Shown piece after piece: positions 8,989 through 18,566 of a stretch of 64,000 bases of DNA. Numbering within the stretch: the stretch's first letter is position 1; each line of letters begins with the position of its first letter. The stretch is from JBCCTX01 sp964468435 (GTDB lineage: Bacteria > Bacteroidota > Bacteroidia > J057), in contig CAYXVE010000001.1 in NCBI GenBank assembly GCA_964468435.1, positions 1 through 64,000 on the forward strand, written 5' to 3'. The translations under genes and the position numbers were made by a program. The notes under the pieces were generated by a model. That model did not search any database. It was not told the origin of the DNA and worked only from the letters and a program-made list of their open reading frames with translations.

Positions 8989-10251
8989 ATGAAGGTCAAG
9001 AAAGAGCAAGTACAAAAGTATGTATGGGAGCCTACGCTCTATGTTTTTCACATAGGAATGGCATTGGCTGGGTTACGTCAGTTTCAGGATAAACAGGATA
9101 AAAAATTCAAAGAGGTTAAGCCCTTGTGTACTGCTTGCGGAGGGACGATGGAGTATGTGAAAGATGACAAATCGGGTAGCGATGAAAAGGTATTATTGAA
9201 ATGTACGAAATGTGATTTTGTGAGGGATCTGAGGGCTGAGACTGTTAAGCCCAAGACCCTGAGTTCTTATTTCGATATACGCAAACAGGATCAGGGTCTG
9301 TATACGAAGGATGATGTGTATGTATCTGAAAAGGGGAGGCTTCCAGCCAATCAGCCTAACCAGACTTGTAGTGCCCAGATTGTGATACACAATGAAGCGC
9401 AATCCACTACGATTTGTCCATTTTGTGGAGGAGAACTCAAGCGAAAAAAAGCAGAGAAGGATACTAAAAAGCCCTGGAGTGATAAAGGGCCAGAAGAAAC
9501 TGTATTAACGCCCAAAGGTATTATACCTTTTAGTGTTTCTTTTGAGGAGGTAAAAGATCTTTTCCAGGAATGGTTGAGAGAGGATACATTCTTGAGTCCG
9601 TCATTGTTGAAAGATATCATCAAAGAGCACGCTATCACAGGTATATATATACCATATTTCTATCTGAAAGATGCCAAAATACGCGTTTCATGGTACCTTG
9701 CTCCTGAGGTTGAAGATAGAGGTAAAGAAAAATCAAAGGAAGATCGAATATATTTTAGTAGTGGTTACTTTGAAACCCAATCCGGTAACCTGTTGAGTTC
9801 AGCCTCTTCAGGTATTTCCAATGATGTGTTGAGCCAGATTAACGATTACGAAATGGGAGAGCTTGTTGATTTTGCTCCCGGGTACTTCGAGGGATGGTCT
9901 TATGAGCTAAACACCAGTAATTTGGATAAGACGTTGAAAAAATGGCAAAAAGACAAAATTAACAAAGGGGTAAGTGGGGAAGTAAAAAAACGGGTGTATA
10001 GCAGGCGTCCTGAAGAACTGAAAATTCAGTCCGAAGTGTACGATATGGATCTCAGACATGTATTGCTACCTGTGTGGGTAACATTGTACACGTATAAAGA
10101 CAAACCTTATCATTTTGTTGTGAATGGGCAGACAGGAACGGTGTACGGCAGCAAGCCCAAATCCACTCGAAAGATTTTTTTACTCATAACAGTAATCATT
10201 TCGACAATCATAGGGTTGGTAGTCCTGGCGGACTATTTCTGGCATGGGTAA
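8989..10251 (+). CDS. Zinc-ribbon protein with C-terminal membrane anchor, function unknown
   Basis: The product has 420 residues from ATG 8989. One four-cysteine zinc ribbon (Cys47, 50, 72, 75: CTAC...CTKC) is followed by a second CPFCGG knuckle (Cys143, 146), possibly paired with Cys127. The middle (about 170-360) is a mixed alpha/beta region without a recognised catalytic motif. Near 360-385 is LLPVWVTLYTYKDKPYHF followed by VNGQTGTVYG, a segment shared with TFIIB-type zinc-ribbon membrane proteins. The protein ends in one strong TM helix (about 394-416) and four residues. With no signal peptide, the bulk is probably cytoplasmic and tail-anchored. It is a lone gene between radA (divergent) and the protease pair. 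Confidence 0.8.
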   Translation: MKVKKEQVQKYVWEPTLYVFHIGMALAGLRQFQDKQDKKFKEVKPLCTACGGTMEYVKDDKSGSDEKVLLKCTKCDFVRDLRAETVKPKTLSSYFDIRKQDQGLYTKDDVYVSEKGRLPANQPNQTCSAQIVIHNEAQSTTICPFCGGELKRKKAEKDTKKPWSDKGPEETVLTPKGIIPFSVSFEEVKDLFQEWLREDTFLSPSLLKDIIKEHAITGIYIPYFYLKDAKIRVSWYLAPEVEDRGKEKSKEDRIYFSSGYFETQSGNLLSSASSGISNDVLSQINDYEMGELVDFAPGYFEGWSYELNTSNLDKTLKKWQKDKINKGVSGEVKKRVYSRRPEELKIQSEVYDMDLRHVLLPVWVTLYTYKDKPYHFVVNGQTGTVYGSKPKSTRKIFLLITVIISTIIGLVVLADYFWHG

Positions 10252-10285
10252 TGGATTACTAAGTCTTCATCCACAATTATTGCCC

Positions 10286-10316
10286 GTTGATAAGTGAAAT
10301 GAATTACTTAATTTTG
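10286..10316 (+). promoter_or_regulatory. Candidate promoter for the tandem subtilases
   Basis: GTTG at 10286-10289, 19 nt, then TAATTTTG at 10309-10316. This is an exact -7 TAnnTTTG box with a weak -33 element, 14 nt before the ATG at 10331. Confidence 0.4.
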
Positions 10317-10330
10317 ATAAAAAAGCATTC

Positions 10331-12742
10331 ATGATGAAGCATATCTTTACTTGGGTCCTGCTGAGTTTGGGGCTAGTGTTGGTACAACCAATTGCAGCTC
10401 AGGAAGTTAATCCTGGATACGCAGATGGTAAGTTGTACATCAAGATCCGTCAGCGCATATCTTATGGCCTTCCTGTCATCGATCAGGATAAAGAGATCAA
10501 CGAGTTGGATCAAAAAGATTTTCCAGATCTTTATCAGTTATCGCTCGAATATGGATTTACCCAGCTTAAGCGTGCATTTATGACATCCAGTTCTGAGCTG
10601 GATTACACATATCAGGTGGAGTTTACTGAGCATACAGGTGTAAAAGAACTCAAACAAGCACTTGAGGGTATGCCATATGTAGAGTATGTGGAGCAGGTAC
10701 CCCTTGCAAAAAGTTATTATTTGCCTAGCGACTGGTCGGACTTTGATGATTTGTATCATTTGGAAATAACCCGTGCGCAGGAGGCCTGGGATATTACACG
10801 CGGGAGTGAGGAGGTGGTCATAGCTATTGTCGATGATGCTGTATTGATCAACCATGAAGATCTGAGGGATAATATCTGGGTCAATGCGGGAGAAATTCCA
10901 GGTAATGGGGAAGACGATGATCAAAATGGATACATCGATGATGTCAACGGCTATGATGTTACGAGTGACAATCCCAATCCCAACCCTCCTAGAGAGGAAT
11001 TTTCACATGGCACGCATGTAGCTGGTTGCGCAGCAGCAGCAACAGATAATGAGATTGGCATACCTGCTATGGGTTTTAATTGCAAAATCATGGCGATACG
11101 TGCCTCTTCCAATGCCAATCGCGAGAATATCAGTGATGGATATGTTGGAGTAGATTATGCGATCCGCGCCGGGGCGACGATTATCAACATGTCCTGGGGT
11201 GGGGGAAATGCTTCCACAGTACATCAGAATCTGATGAACGCCGCTCATGAGCGCGGGATCATTCTGGTAGCAGCAGCAGGGAATGACAATTCCGACGCGA
11301 TTCAATATCCTGCTGGATATAACCATGTCATATCTGTGGGTGCTACCACTCGTACTGACCGTAGAGCTGGTTTTTCCAACTATGGTTTTGTAGACATTAT
11401 GGCCCCTGGCAACAACATTCTCAGTACCCTAACTGGAGGTATCAACGGCAGTTATGGTACCAATGATGGTACCTCAATGGCTTCTCCAATCGTTGCAGGT
11501 TTGATGGGGTTGATGAAATCCGTTAATCCATGCTTGTCTCCTGATGAAGCCGAAAGAATACTGGAGGCAACTGCTGTTAATATAGATGAGCAAAATCCGG
11601 AATTTGCCGGTCGTTTAGGAGCAGGTAGGATCAATGCAGCCGCAGCTGTGCAGGCCGCTCTCGAAGCGGAAGGTTCAGGTACTCCTCCGCCCCCCGTAGC
11701 CAATTTTTCCTTTGACAATGTATCGACCTGTAGCAATAGCATCCCTTTCAGCTTTGAATCTGAACCAGGTACAGGTTCCTGTGCCTTTTCAATCAATTAT
11801 CGCTGGAGAATCCAGAATTCAGAGGGTTTCAACTTCGTTACCAACGAGCGGGATCCAGTTGTAGAATTCCCCACTTCGGGAGAATATACCGTTTCACTAC
11901 GTGTGAGTAATTCTGGTGGTACAGATGAAACGACCCAGTCGATCAATATCCAAGTTAATCCTAATGCTTTTATAGACGCAGGGGCAAGTCAGATTGTCTG
12001 TCAGGGAGATTCTATCACCCTGAACGGTTCCACGACGGCGGATATACAGTCCATTTCCTGGGAACCTATTGTGGGACTGAACGATCCCAACTCACTCAAT
12101 CCTACATTCAGAGCCCTGCGGGCAGGAGGTACTTATACACTTTCAATTGAAGGTAGTGATGGATGTACACTAGTCGATAGCATACAGATCGATGTATTCA
12201 GGAATCCTTTTGTCAGAGCCCTGCCAGATCAGGAAACTTTCATACAGCGAGGTGATACTCTACAACTTAATGTACAGGAGGGAAGTGGAGCGTTTACATT
12301 TGCCTGGAGTCCCTCTGCTGGGTTAAGCGATACTACGATTGCTAATCCATTAGCCTTCCCTGATACCACGACGCTATACACGGTAGTTGGTACTGGTGGT
12401 GGGGGGTGTACTTCTACCTCTCAGGTGTTTGTAAATGTGGGTATTGATGGGGGGCTTTCAAATAAAAAGTTCATTTCGGAGTCGGCAACCATTTTTCCTG
12501 CATATCCCAATCCAGTAAATGGCACGTTAAAAGTATCTGCGCATTTTGAAAAAAGTGAGTTCCTTTATTTGTCTTTATGGGATATTCAAGGGAAAAAGCA
12601 AGCTACACTATTTCAAGGTAGAGTAGGGATAGGAAATTTTGACTACCGTTGGGAAAAAGCAATGAAGCTAAGCCCGGGTATTTACTTTTTGCAATGGGAC
12701 ATGAAAAATAAACGCCATATACAAAATATTCAGATCCAATAG
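10331..12742 (+). CDS. T9SS-secreted subtilisin-like protease, first of tandem pair
   Basis: This 803-residue protein has an N-terminal signal peptide ending near PIAAQ (residue 24). A propeptide-like domain follows (about 30-130, including YVEYVEQVP, as in inhibitor-I9-type prosegments). The S8 catalytic domain has Asp168 in AIVDDAV, His226 in SHGTHVAG, Asn318 in AAAGND and Ser382 in DGTSMASP. The usual D-S/T-G after the catalytic Asp is replaced by D-D-A. A PKD-like module (about 460-545) and an Ig-like module follow. The last 80 residues (from PAYPNPVNGTL to the end) form a type A T9SS sorting domain, so the protein should cross the outer membrane by T9SS. Its paralogue begins 49 bp downstream and is almost certainly co-transcribed. 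Confidence 0.93.
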   Translation: MMKHIFTWVLLSLGLVLVQPIAAQEVNPGYADGKLYIKIRQRISYGLPVIDQDKEINELDQKDFPDLYQLSLEYGFTQLKRAFMTSSSELDYTYQVEFTEHTGVKELKQALEGMPYVEYVEQVPLAKSYYLPSDWSDFDDLYHLEITRAQEAWDITRGSEEVVIAIVDDAVLINHEDLRDNIWVNAGEIPGNGEDDDQNGYIDDVNGYDVTSDNPNPNPPREEFSHGTHVAGCAAAATDNEIGIPAMGFNCKIMAIRASSNANRENISDGYVGVDYAIRAGATIINMSWGGGNASTVHQNLMNAAHERGIILVAAAGNDNSDAIQYPAGYNHVISVGATTRTDRRAGFSNYGFVDIMAPGNNILSTLTGGINGSYGTNDGTSMASPIVAGLMGLMKSVNPCLSPDEAERILEATAVNIDEQNPEFAGRLGAGRINAAAAVQAALEAEGSGTPPPPVANFSFDNVSTCSNSIPFSFESEPGTGSCAFSINYRWRIQNSEGFNFVTNERDPVVEFPTSGEYTVSLRVSNSGGTDETTQSINIQVNPNAFIDAGASQIVCQGDSITLNGSTTADIQSISWEPIVGLNDPNSLNPTFRALRAGGTYTLSIEGSDGCTLVDSIQIDVFRNPFVRALPDQETFIQRGDTLQLNVQEGSGAFTFAWSPSAGLSDTTIANPLAFPDTTTLYTVVGTGGGGCTSTSQVFVNVGIDGGLSNKKFISESATIFPAYPNPVNGTLKVSAHFEKSEFLYLSLWDIQGKKQATLFQGRVGIGNFDYRWEKAMKLSPGIYFLQWDMKNKRHIQNIQIQ

Positions 12743-12791
12743 TAGGGTATTGATAAATAATCCATTGAAGAATAAAAGACTAATTTTTATC

Positions 12792-15173
12792 ATGAAAAAA
12801 ATTCTCTGTTTAATCGCGATTTGGGTGTGTGCAGTTTTTCAATTGTCGGCACAGAACATAGATCCAGATTACTGGGATGAGAGAATTTATCTAAAATTGA
12901 ATCCAGAGGCTAAAATGTCTCTTCCGGTGTTTGAAAAAGGTGTATTACAAGGAGAGGTTAAAGGTAATGAAGAAGCAGAATTGATCGATATGATAAAACG
13001 CTATAATCCTGTTTCTCTGAAACATGCTTCCAACTTAACAACTCCTGATTTGAGGAATATCTATGAAGTGCAAATTGAAGATGGGAATAGGGTGGGGGAG
13101 ATTCTCAGAGAACTTGGGCAAATTCCTTATATACAATATGCAGAAAGGGTACCCATTTACAGGACGCTTGAGTATACTCCTAATGACTTCTCCATCTTTA
13201 ATGATCTTTATCACCTGGACCTGTTACAGGCAGAAGAAGCCTGGGAAATATCACAGGGAAGTGAGGAGGTTGTGATCGCCATCGTGGATGACGCGGTCAT
13301 GGTGGATCACGAAGACCTGCAAGGAAATATCTGGGTCAATCCGGGCGAAATCCCTGGTAACGGACTGGATGATGACCGCAATGGATATATCGATGATGTA
13401 AATGGCTACGATGTAGCGACCAATACTCCTAATCCGGGTGGGTTGTCGTTGTTATTGACCCATGGCACACGTGTCGCAGGCTGTGCAGCGGCTTCCACTG
13501 ATAATGGCAGAGGCGTTGCCAGCATGGGCTTCAATTGTAAGATCATGGGCGTTAAGGCTACCACTGATCCCACTTCTGCTAACAATAGGATCGTAACTGA
13601 TCCTTTTAAAGGAGTAGAATACGCCATAGAGGCAGGTGCTGATGTGGTCAACATGTCCTACGGAGGTTTTGGTCGTTCTCAGGCCTTTCAGGACTTGTTC
13701 GATGAAGGGCATCGCCGGGGAATCGTCTTTGTGGCGGCTGCTGGCAATGATGGAGAGGATGTAGAACAATTTCCTGCTTCATATATTCACGTGATCAGTG
13801 TAGCGGCTACCGATCAGGGTGATCGAAAAGCCGGATTTTCCAATTATCATAGTTCCGTAGATGTGTCTGCTCCGGGCTTAAATATCCGCACAACATTACC
13901 CAATTCAGGTAGAAATGGCTATACACGTACCAGTGGTACTTCCTTTGCCAGTCCTATCGTAGCGGGATTGCTAGGGCTGATGAAGTCTGTCAATCCCTGT
14001 GCTACTCCTGATGAACTGGAAGAGATCCTGAAAAATAGTTCTGATAATATCAACGGTATCAATCCCAGCCTTTCCGGAAAGCTGGGTGCTGGCAGGGTGA
14101 ATGCTGCAAAGGCACTTGCAGCTGTCAGTGCTCCCAATCAGCCTACGGCTGATTTTGAATTTGATGGTACGGCTGAATGCAGCAACCGGATCATCTTTCG
14201 CGTAGTACAGGATAGCGAAGAGGATTGTGCTGCCGCCAATCGCTTTGCGTGGGAAGTTTCAGGTGAAGAAGGCTTTTCTACTACTTCACGCGAACAGAAT
14301 CCAGCTATTGCATTCCCAGGAAGCGGCACCTACCAGGTGAGGTTGCGGGTATCCAATTCAGCAGGGACTGCTGAGATCAGCAGAGCGGTAGAAGTTGAGA
14401 TCAACCCCAATGCCTTTATCGAGGCGGGTAAGGATACCGTTTTATGTCTAGGCGAAGCCATTCAACTCAACGCAAATACCACAGCTAATCCTGTTTCGAT
14501 TAGCTGGTCCCCGTTACTGGGACTTAGCGATACAGCAGCACTCAACCCTACATTTACGGCAAGCCGTGGAGGAGGAACCTACAACCTGACGATTGTAGGC
14601 GAAGATGGCTGCGTGCTGGAAGATAGCTTACAGATTGATGTATTTCGTCCGCCATTTATCCTCGTTTCACCAGAAGATACAACTATCAATCCCGGAGATA
14701 CGATAATCCTTCAGGCGAGAGGTGCTATTTATTATGAATGGTCGCCTGCCAGTAGCCTAAGTGACTCGACTATTTCCACCCCACAGGCTTTTCCTACTAC
14801 TACAACGACGTATACGATCCGGGCAGAAGGTGCGGGTAGATGCGAAGGCGAAACGACCTACACCATCAATGTAAGTGAAAGTACTCCTTCAAGACCGCTC
14901 ATCATTGGACAACATTTTATTGATCCCATTTACCCTAACCCTGCTACAGATGTACTTAGCCTTGAAGCTGAATTTCATCAAACTACCCAACTCAATCTTT
15001 CACTACTTGATAGCCAGGGAAGGATTGTATCGAATATACTCAAAGCTGAATCTGTCTCTGGAAGGTTTAGTAGAAGGTGGAATATACCTCAAAATCTAGG
15101 GAATGGAGTATACTGGCTAATGTGGGAGATAGACGGATTGAGAAAGGGGCAAAGGATATTGATCATAAGGTAA
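12792..15173 (+). CDS. T9SS-secreted subtilisin-like protease, second of tandem pair
   Basis: I chose the ATG at 12792 because it starts a textbook signal peptide (MKKILCLIAIWVCAVFQLSA). A start at 12750 would add 14 residues before it. The 793-residue product has the same layout as its upstream neighbour: prosegment, S8 domain, PKD-like and Ig-like modules, and a T9SS sorting domain (from PIYPNPATDVL). Catalytic residues are Asp166 (IVDDAV), His224 (THGTRVAG), Asn319 and Ser384 (SGTSFASP). The motif HGTR instead of HGTH is unusual, but the catalytic His is kept. Sequence between the pair is conserved throughout, for example GNGxDDDxNGYIDDVNGYDV in both, so they arose by tandem duplication and have since diverged. 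Confidence 0.93.
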   Translation: MKKILCLIAIWVCAVFQLSAQNIDPDYWDERIYLKLNPEAKMSLPVFEKGVLQGEVKGNEEAELIDMIKRYNPVSLKHASNLTTPDLRNIYEVQIEDGNRVGEILRELGQIPYIQYAERVPIYRTLEYTPNDFSIFNDLYHLDLLQAEEAWEISQGSEEVVIAIVDDAVMVDHEDLQGNIWVNPGEIPGNGLDDDRNGYIDDVNGYDVATNTPNPGGLSLLLTHGTRVAGCAAASTDNGRGVASMGFNCKIMGVKATTDPTSANNRIVTDPFKGVEYAIEAGADVVNMSYGGFGRSQAFQDLFDEGHRRGIVFVAAAGNDGEDVEQFPASYIHVISVAATDQGDRKAGFSNYHSSVDVSAPGLNIRTTLPNSGRNGYTRTSGTSFASPIVAGLLGLMKSVNPCATPDELEEILKNSSDNINGINPSLSGKLGAGRVNAAKALAAVSAPNQPTADFEFDGTAECSNRIIFRVVQDSEEDCAAANRFAWEVSGEEGFSTTSREQNPAIAFPGSGTYQVRLRVSNSAGTAEISRAVEVEINPNAFIEAGKDTVLCLGEAIQLNANTTANPVSISWSPLLGLSDTAALNPTFTASRGGGTYNLTIVGEDGCVLEDSLQIDVFRPPFILVSPEDTTINPGDTIILQARGAIYYEWSPASSLSDSTISTPQAFPTTTTTYTIRAEGAGRCEGETTYTINVSESTPSRPLIIGQHFIDPIYPNPATDVLSLEAEFHQTTQLNLSLLDSQGRIVSNILKAESVSGRFSRRWNIPQNLGNGVYWLMWEIDGLRKGQRILIIR

Positions 15174-15381
15174 TCCGAATAAATTGAGCATTACATAGGA
15201 TCAAAAGTTGATGGATTATCCCATAAAGATACTGGATACAAGCTCTTTGCTACAAGGGTGCTGATCCTAAAAAAGGTAAAAAGACATTTCATACTTCCAG
15301 GATAAGTGGTTGGATTATGGGAAATTAACCATAATATAATACACGTATTTGCCGAATGTCTTTCAAGATATTATTTAATTC

Positions 15382-17745
15382 CTATTGATTTAGCCTGTAG
15401 GTCAACGATAAGTTGATTTGACGCCGCTGAAACTGGGTTTCGCGATCGGAAAAGAAGGTTTTACCTTCGATGATCTGCCGTGCGATGCGGCTCTGAAAGA
15501 TATCCATCACACTAAGGGTAATCTTGCCTTTATTTTTCCAGAGGTCTTTCTGTACAGCAAGGTCAAAGAAATAAATGGCTTTGCGTTTGCCCTGAGGGGT
15601 TTTCTCTGGAGCGTCGTAATTGGCCCGGAGCTGGATGTCAAATTGTTTGGGCAGAGTGAAACGCGAGGTTTGGCGGGCAAACCAAGTGTAGGTATCTGCT
15701 TCGAAACTGTCGTCCAGATTGGTGCCATCTGTGATGGCGCGGAAAAAGTTGACGTTGGCATCCAACTTCCACCAATCAGTCAGCTTATAGCTGAATACCA
15801 GATCAGCACCAAAAGAATTTTGTTTGTTGAGGTTTTCTGGCAAGCGCGTCGAAAAGCCGCGTTCATCGACCCGGATGATACTTTGAATCGTGCCGGTAGA
15901 TCTTCGGTAATAGAGGGTAAAAGAGATAGAACCCTTTTCAAAATATTTGAGATGACCAATCTCAAAAGAATGCGTAAACTCCGGATCGAGATCCGGATTA
16001 CCGCTAAAGAAATTGCGGCCATCGGCTAGAGTTACGAATGGACTTAGATCACGGTATACAGGCCTGCGTATTCTCCGGCTATAACTCAACTTAATATCAT
16101 TTCCACCAGGCAAATGATGAGATATGAGGGCACTGGGAAATAAATTCGTATAGTTTCGGGGATTTTCTTCATTCGTTTCCTCCAGTTCCGTTTTAATATC
16201 AGTCGCTTCTACCCGCAAACCCGCCTGATAGGACCATTTTTTCCCTTCATTTCCGATAATCCCATACAAAGCATGAATGTTTTCCGTATAGACAAATACA
16301 TTATCAAATTCCTCTATGGGCACGAATATTCCATCCTCGTTTTGCTCAGTAGCCAGATAATCATTGGTCATATCGCGAATACTGCTCCGTATCCCGGCTT
16401 CAAATTTCCCTTCTGTACCAAACGGCTGAACATAATCCACCTGTAGCAGATATTGATTTTCATATTCGTCATTGATAGAATTCTGGCGGCTGATCACGCC
16501 TTCACTTTCACTTTGTCCTGGTAGGAAGGTTACTTCAGTAAACTTTTGATCTGATTCTTCCCAGTAATTCAGATGTCTGATATCGGCTGTAAGTTCATGT
16601 CCTTCGCGTTCGAATAGTTTCTTATAACTGATCACATATTCTGAGTAGGGTTCTTTTTCCTGTTCATTCTGGTTTCTGAGGCTGGTAGAGATTAGGTTAT
16701 TGGTATTAAAGAGGTAGTCTTCGTAGCGAAGGTCGGTGATACGGTCGCCATCGGTGCGCTGAAAACGATACGAAGCGGTCAGAATATTTTTGTCGTTGAA
16801 GTAATAGTCTAATCCGCCCTGTATGTTATTGACAATACCTTCTCGCTGGCCCTCTCCACTTTGGAGTTGTACAAAGGTCGTGTCATTGTCATATACCTCC
16901 TGGTACAGAGATCGGACATTGGGTTCTATGCGGTAATTGATCCCGTAATTGACAAAGAAATTGAGCTTATTGACCCGGTAGTTGAGGTTAGCAGCTACGC
17001 CATAGTTGGCGGGTTCTCCGAGAATCACCTCAAAAGAGCCATTGACCCCTTTTTTGCGCTCTTTTTTAAGGACAATATTAATCACACCTGCGCTTCCTTC
17101 CGCTTCATAGCGTGCAGAGGGGTTGGTAACCACTTCGATGGCTTCAATAAGACCACCTTGTAGCTGTCTCAAGCCATCACCGCGCGTCAGACCAGAGGGT
17201 CTTCCATCTATCAAGATGCGTACGTCTGCACTCCCACGAAGCTTGACTGTTCCCGTCGGATCGACGGTAACGGAAGGTATATTGCTAAGAATTTCTACAG
17301 CCGTAGCACCTGCATTCGAAAGGTCCTGACCAACGTTGAAAATCTGTTTGTCGAGCGACATAACGACCAGGCTTTTTTCGCCCTGTATTTCCACTTCTTT
17401 CAGCGTAGTCGATGTAGCTATCAGACTAATGCCGGATAAGTCGATGGGAAAAGGATTTGAGTCCACAGTGAGTAGTTCTGAAAACCAGGGTTCAAATCCG
17501 AGGGAGGATATTTTGAGCAAGTACTTACCTGGTGATGCAGTTAGTGAAAAGTTGCCTTTGGAATCCGTAAGTACACCTTGTATGGTAGAAGAATCTGTAC
17601 TTCTGACCAATGCTACGCTTGCATATTCCAGGGGTTGTTGTGTTTCTTCAGCTATTGCTTTACCCTGTATGGTGGTTTGGGCAGAAGTCCATACACTGAT
17701 CATTAGGAAAAGAGATAGTAACAGGAGGTGTAAAATATTCCGCAT
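15382..17745 (-). CDS. Outer-membrane beta-barrel receptor (TonB-dependent receptor-like)
   Basis: The product has 787 residues. A signal peptide (to about residue 22, ending SVWTSAQ) precedes a carboxypeptidase-regulatory-like domain (about 25-105: IQGKAIAEETQQPLEYASV). Next is a plug region (about 125-225) with the phrases VEILSNIPSVTVDPTG and IEVVTNPSARYEAEGSAG. About 550 residues of amphipathic strands form a barrel, ending in an aromatic/Asn-rich strand (LSLTYRLNQ). This matches the outer-membrane beta-barrel family 2 proteins of Bacteroidota rather than SusC. There is no SusD partner or sigma/anti-sigma pair next to it, so the substrate is unknown. The gene stands alone, convergent with the proteases and preceded by a TATATTTG box. 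Confidence 0.9.
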   Translation of the reverse strand: MRNILHLLLLSLFLMISVWTSAQTTIQGKAIAEETQQPLEYASVALVRSTDSSTIQGVLTDSKGNFSLTASPGKYLLKISSLGFEPWFSELLTVDSNPFPIDLSGISLIATSTTLKEVEIQGEKSLVVMSLDKQIFNVGQDLSNAGATAVEILSNIPSVTVDPTGTVKLRGSADVRILIDGRPSGLTRGDGLRQLQGGLIEAIEVVTNPSARYEAEGSAGVINIVLKKERKKGVNGSFEVILGEPANYGVAANLNYRVNKLNFFVNYGINYRIEPNVRSLYQEVYDNDTTFVQLQSGEGQREGIVNNIQGGLDYYFNDKNILTASYRFQRTDGDRITDLRYEDYLFNTNNLISTSLRNQNEQEKEPYSEYVISYKKLFEREGHELTADIRHLNYWEESDQKFTEVTFLPGQSESEGVISRQNSINDEYENQYLLQVDYVQPFGTEGKFEAGIRSSIRDMTNDYLATEQNEDGIFVPIEEFDNVFVYTENIHALYGIIGNEGKKWSYQAGLRVEATDIKTELEETNEENPRNYTNLFPSALISHHLPGGNDIKLSYSRRIRRPVYRDLSPFVTLADGRNFFSGNPDLDPEFTHSFEIGHLKYFEKGSISFTLYYRRSTGTIQSIIRVDERGFSTRLPENLNKQNSFGADLVFSYKLTDWWKLDANVNFFRAITDGTNLDDSFEADTYTWFARQTSRFTLPKQFDIQLRANYDAPEKTPQGKRKAIYFFDLAVQKDLWKNKGKITLSVMDIFQSRIARQIIEGKTFFSDRETQFQRRQINLSLTYRLNQ

Positions 17746-17784
17746 AGTGGTAGTGTTTGGGTAATGGTTGTGAAATATGTCTTA

Positions 17785-17792
17785 CAAATATA
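17785..17792 (-). promoter_or_regulatory. Candidate -7 promoter box for the outer-membrane receptor
   Basis: TATATTTG on the minus strand, an exact TAnnTTTG match, 40 nt upstream of the ATG at 17745. The -33 element is weak (CTTT/TTTC about 16 nt further upstream). Confidence 0.4.
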
Positions 17793-18566
17793 CAGTAAAT
17801 ATTGATGGAAAGCTGAAGAGGGGGAGGACGGCAAACAGCTGACTGACGAAAGATGAAGGTCTTTAATAAGTCATCTTAAGTCGTCGTGATTGAAGCTTAG
17901 GGGTCAATCTCATACGCTTTTGAGCCTGTGATCTTCATTTGTCTACGGACAGATTAGAGCGAAGGTAGATCTCAAAACGAAATCTTTGTGCCCCTTAGAG
18001 GTTTCTGCGCTAGTACCTCCTGCTGTCAAAAATGCTGTTTTCCTATCATTTTCCCCCACGATAAAATTTTTTCCATCAGGTAAATAGTCAGAAGAGGTAA
18101 TCTGATAATACTGACAGATTTCTTTTTCTTTTTTGTATAAATGTTGCTTGGTTATTTTCATGATCCGTATTCCCTGATTTTAATGGGGAGATTATTTCTT
18201 TCAGGTAGGTAAAAATCCACCTCGAGCGATAATCTAATCGGAATCTGAATGTCGAATGTGCTGCTTCCAAAAATTTTCTGGATAAGTGTTGCGATATAAG
18301 TTGCCATAGTCATTAAATATTGAATATGGATAATATGGGTTTAAATAATGTTAAGATGAACCATAGGTAAACAGTCTATGATCAATTAGATGGTTCGCAG
18401 GATGGGGGTATTTATCATCATTTTCATAAAAAAATTGTAGAGTAATGAATCGAATCAATTGAAACCTAAGAAAGAAAAGTTAATTTCATCAAATCAAATT
18501 GAGCAGATACTTTCCGGTTTGTCGAACCTATTTTATATCACACAATCACACACAAAACTATTTCCC
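17793..18566. other. Long intergenic region with little recognisable content
   Basis: About 770 bp lie between the divergent receptor and hydrolase genes. The only reading frame of note is the weak minus-strand ORF at 17943-18161 listed separately. I see no tRNA, strong hairpin or insertion-sequence ends here. The stretch 18300-18450 is AT-rich and may carry the promoter of the hydrolase gene, but no clean TAnnTTTG box was found. Confidence 0.5.
17943..18161 (-). CDS. Small hypothetical ORF (72 aa), doubtful
   Basis: A 72-codon frame starts with a basic N-terminus (MKITKQHLYKKEKEICQYYQ). Its C-terminal half is rich in Gly, Thr and Ser, with Cys two residues from the end. The layout is loosely like a small leader-plus-core peptide, but no modification enzyme or transporter is adjacent and no domain is recognised. 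It lies in a long intergenic region with no clear promoter. It may be a chance frame. Confidence 0.22.
   Translation of the reverse strand: MKITKQHLYKKEKEICQYYQITSSDYLPDGKNFIVGENDRKTAFLTAGGTSAETSKGHKDFVLRSTFALICP

Noticed and set aside
15418..16029. 203-codon plus-strand frame
   Set aside because: Antisense to the beta-barrel of the outer-membrane receptor.
15382..17745. SusC-type polysaccharide-utilisation locus
   Set aside because: No SusD, glycosidases or regulators are adjacent, and the receptor resembles the family 2 beta-barrel proteins rather than SusC.
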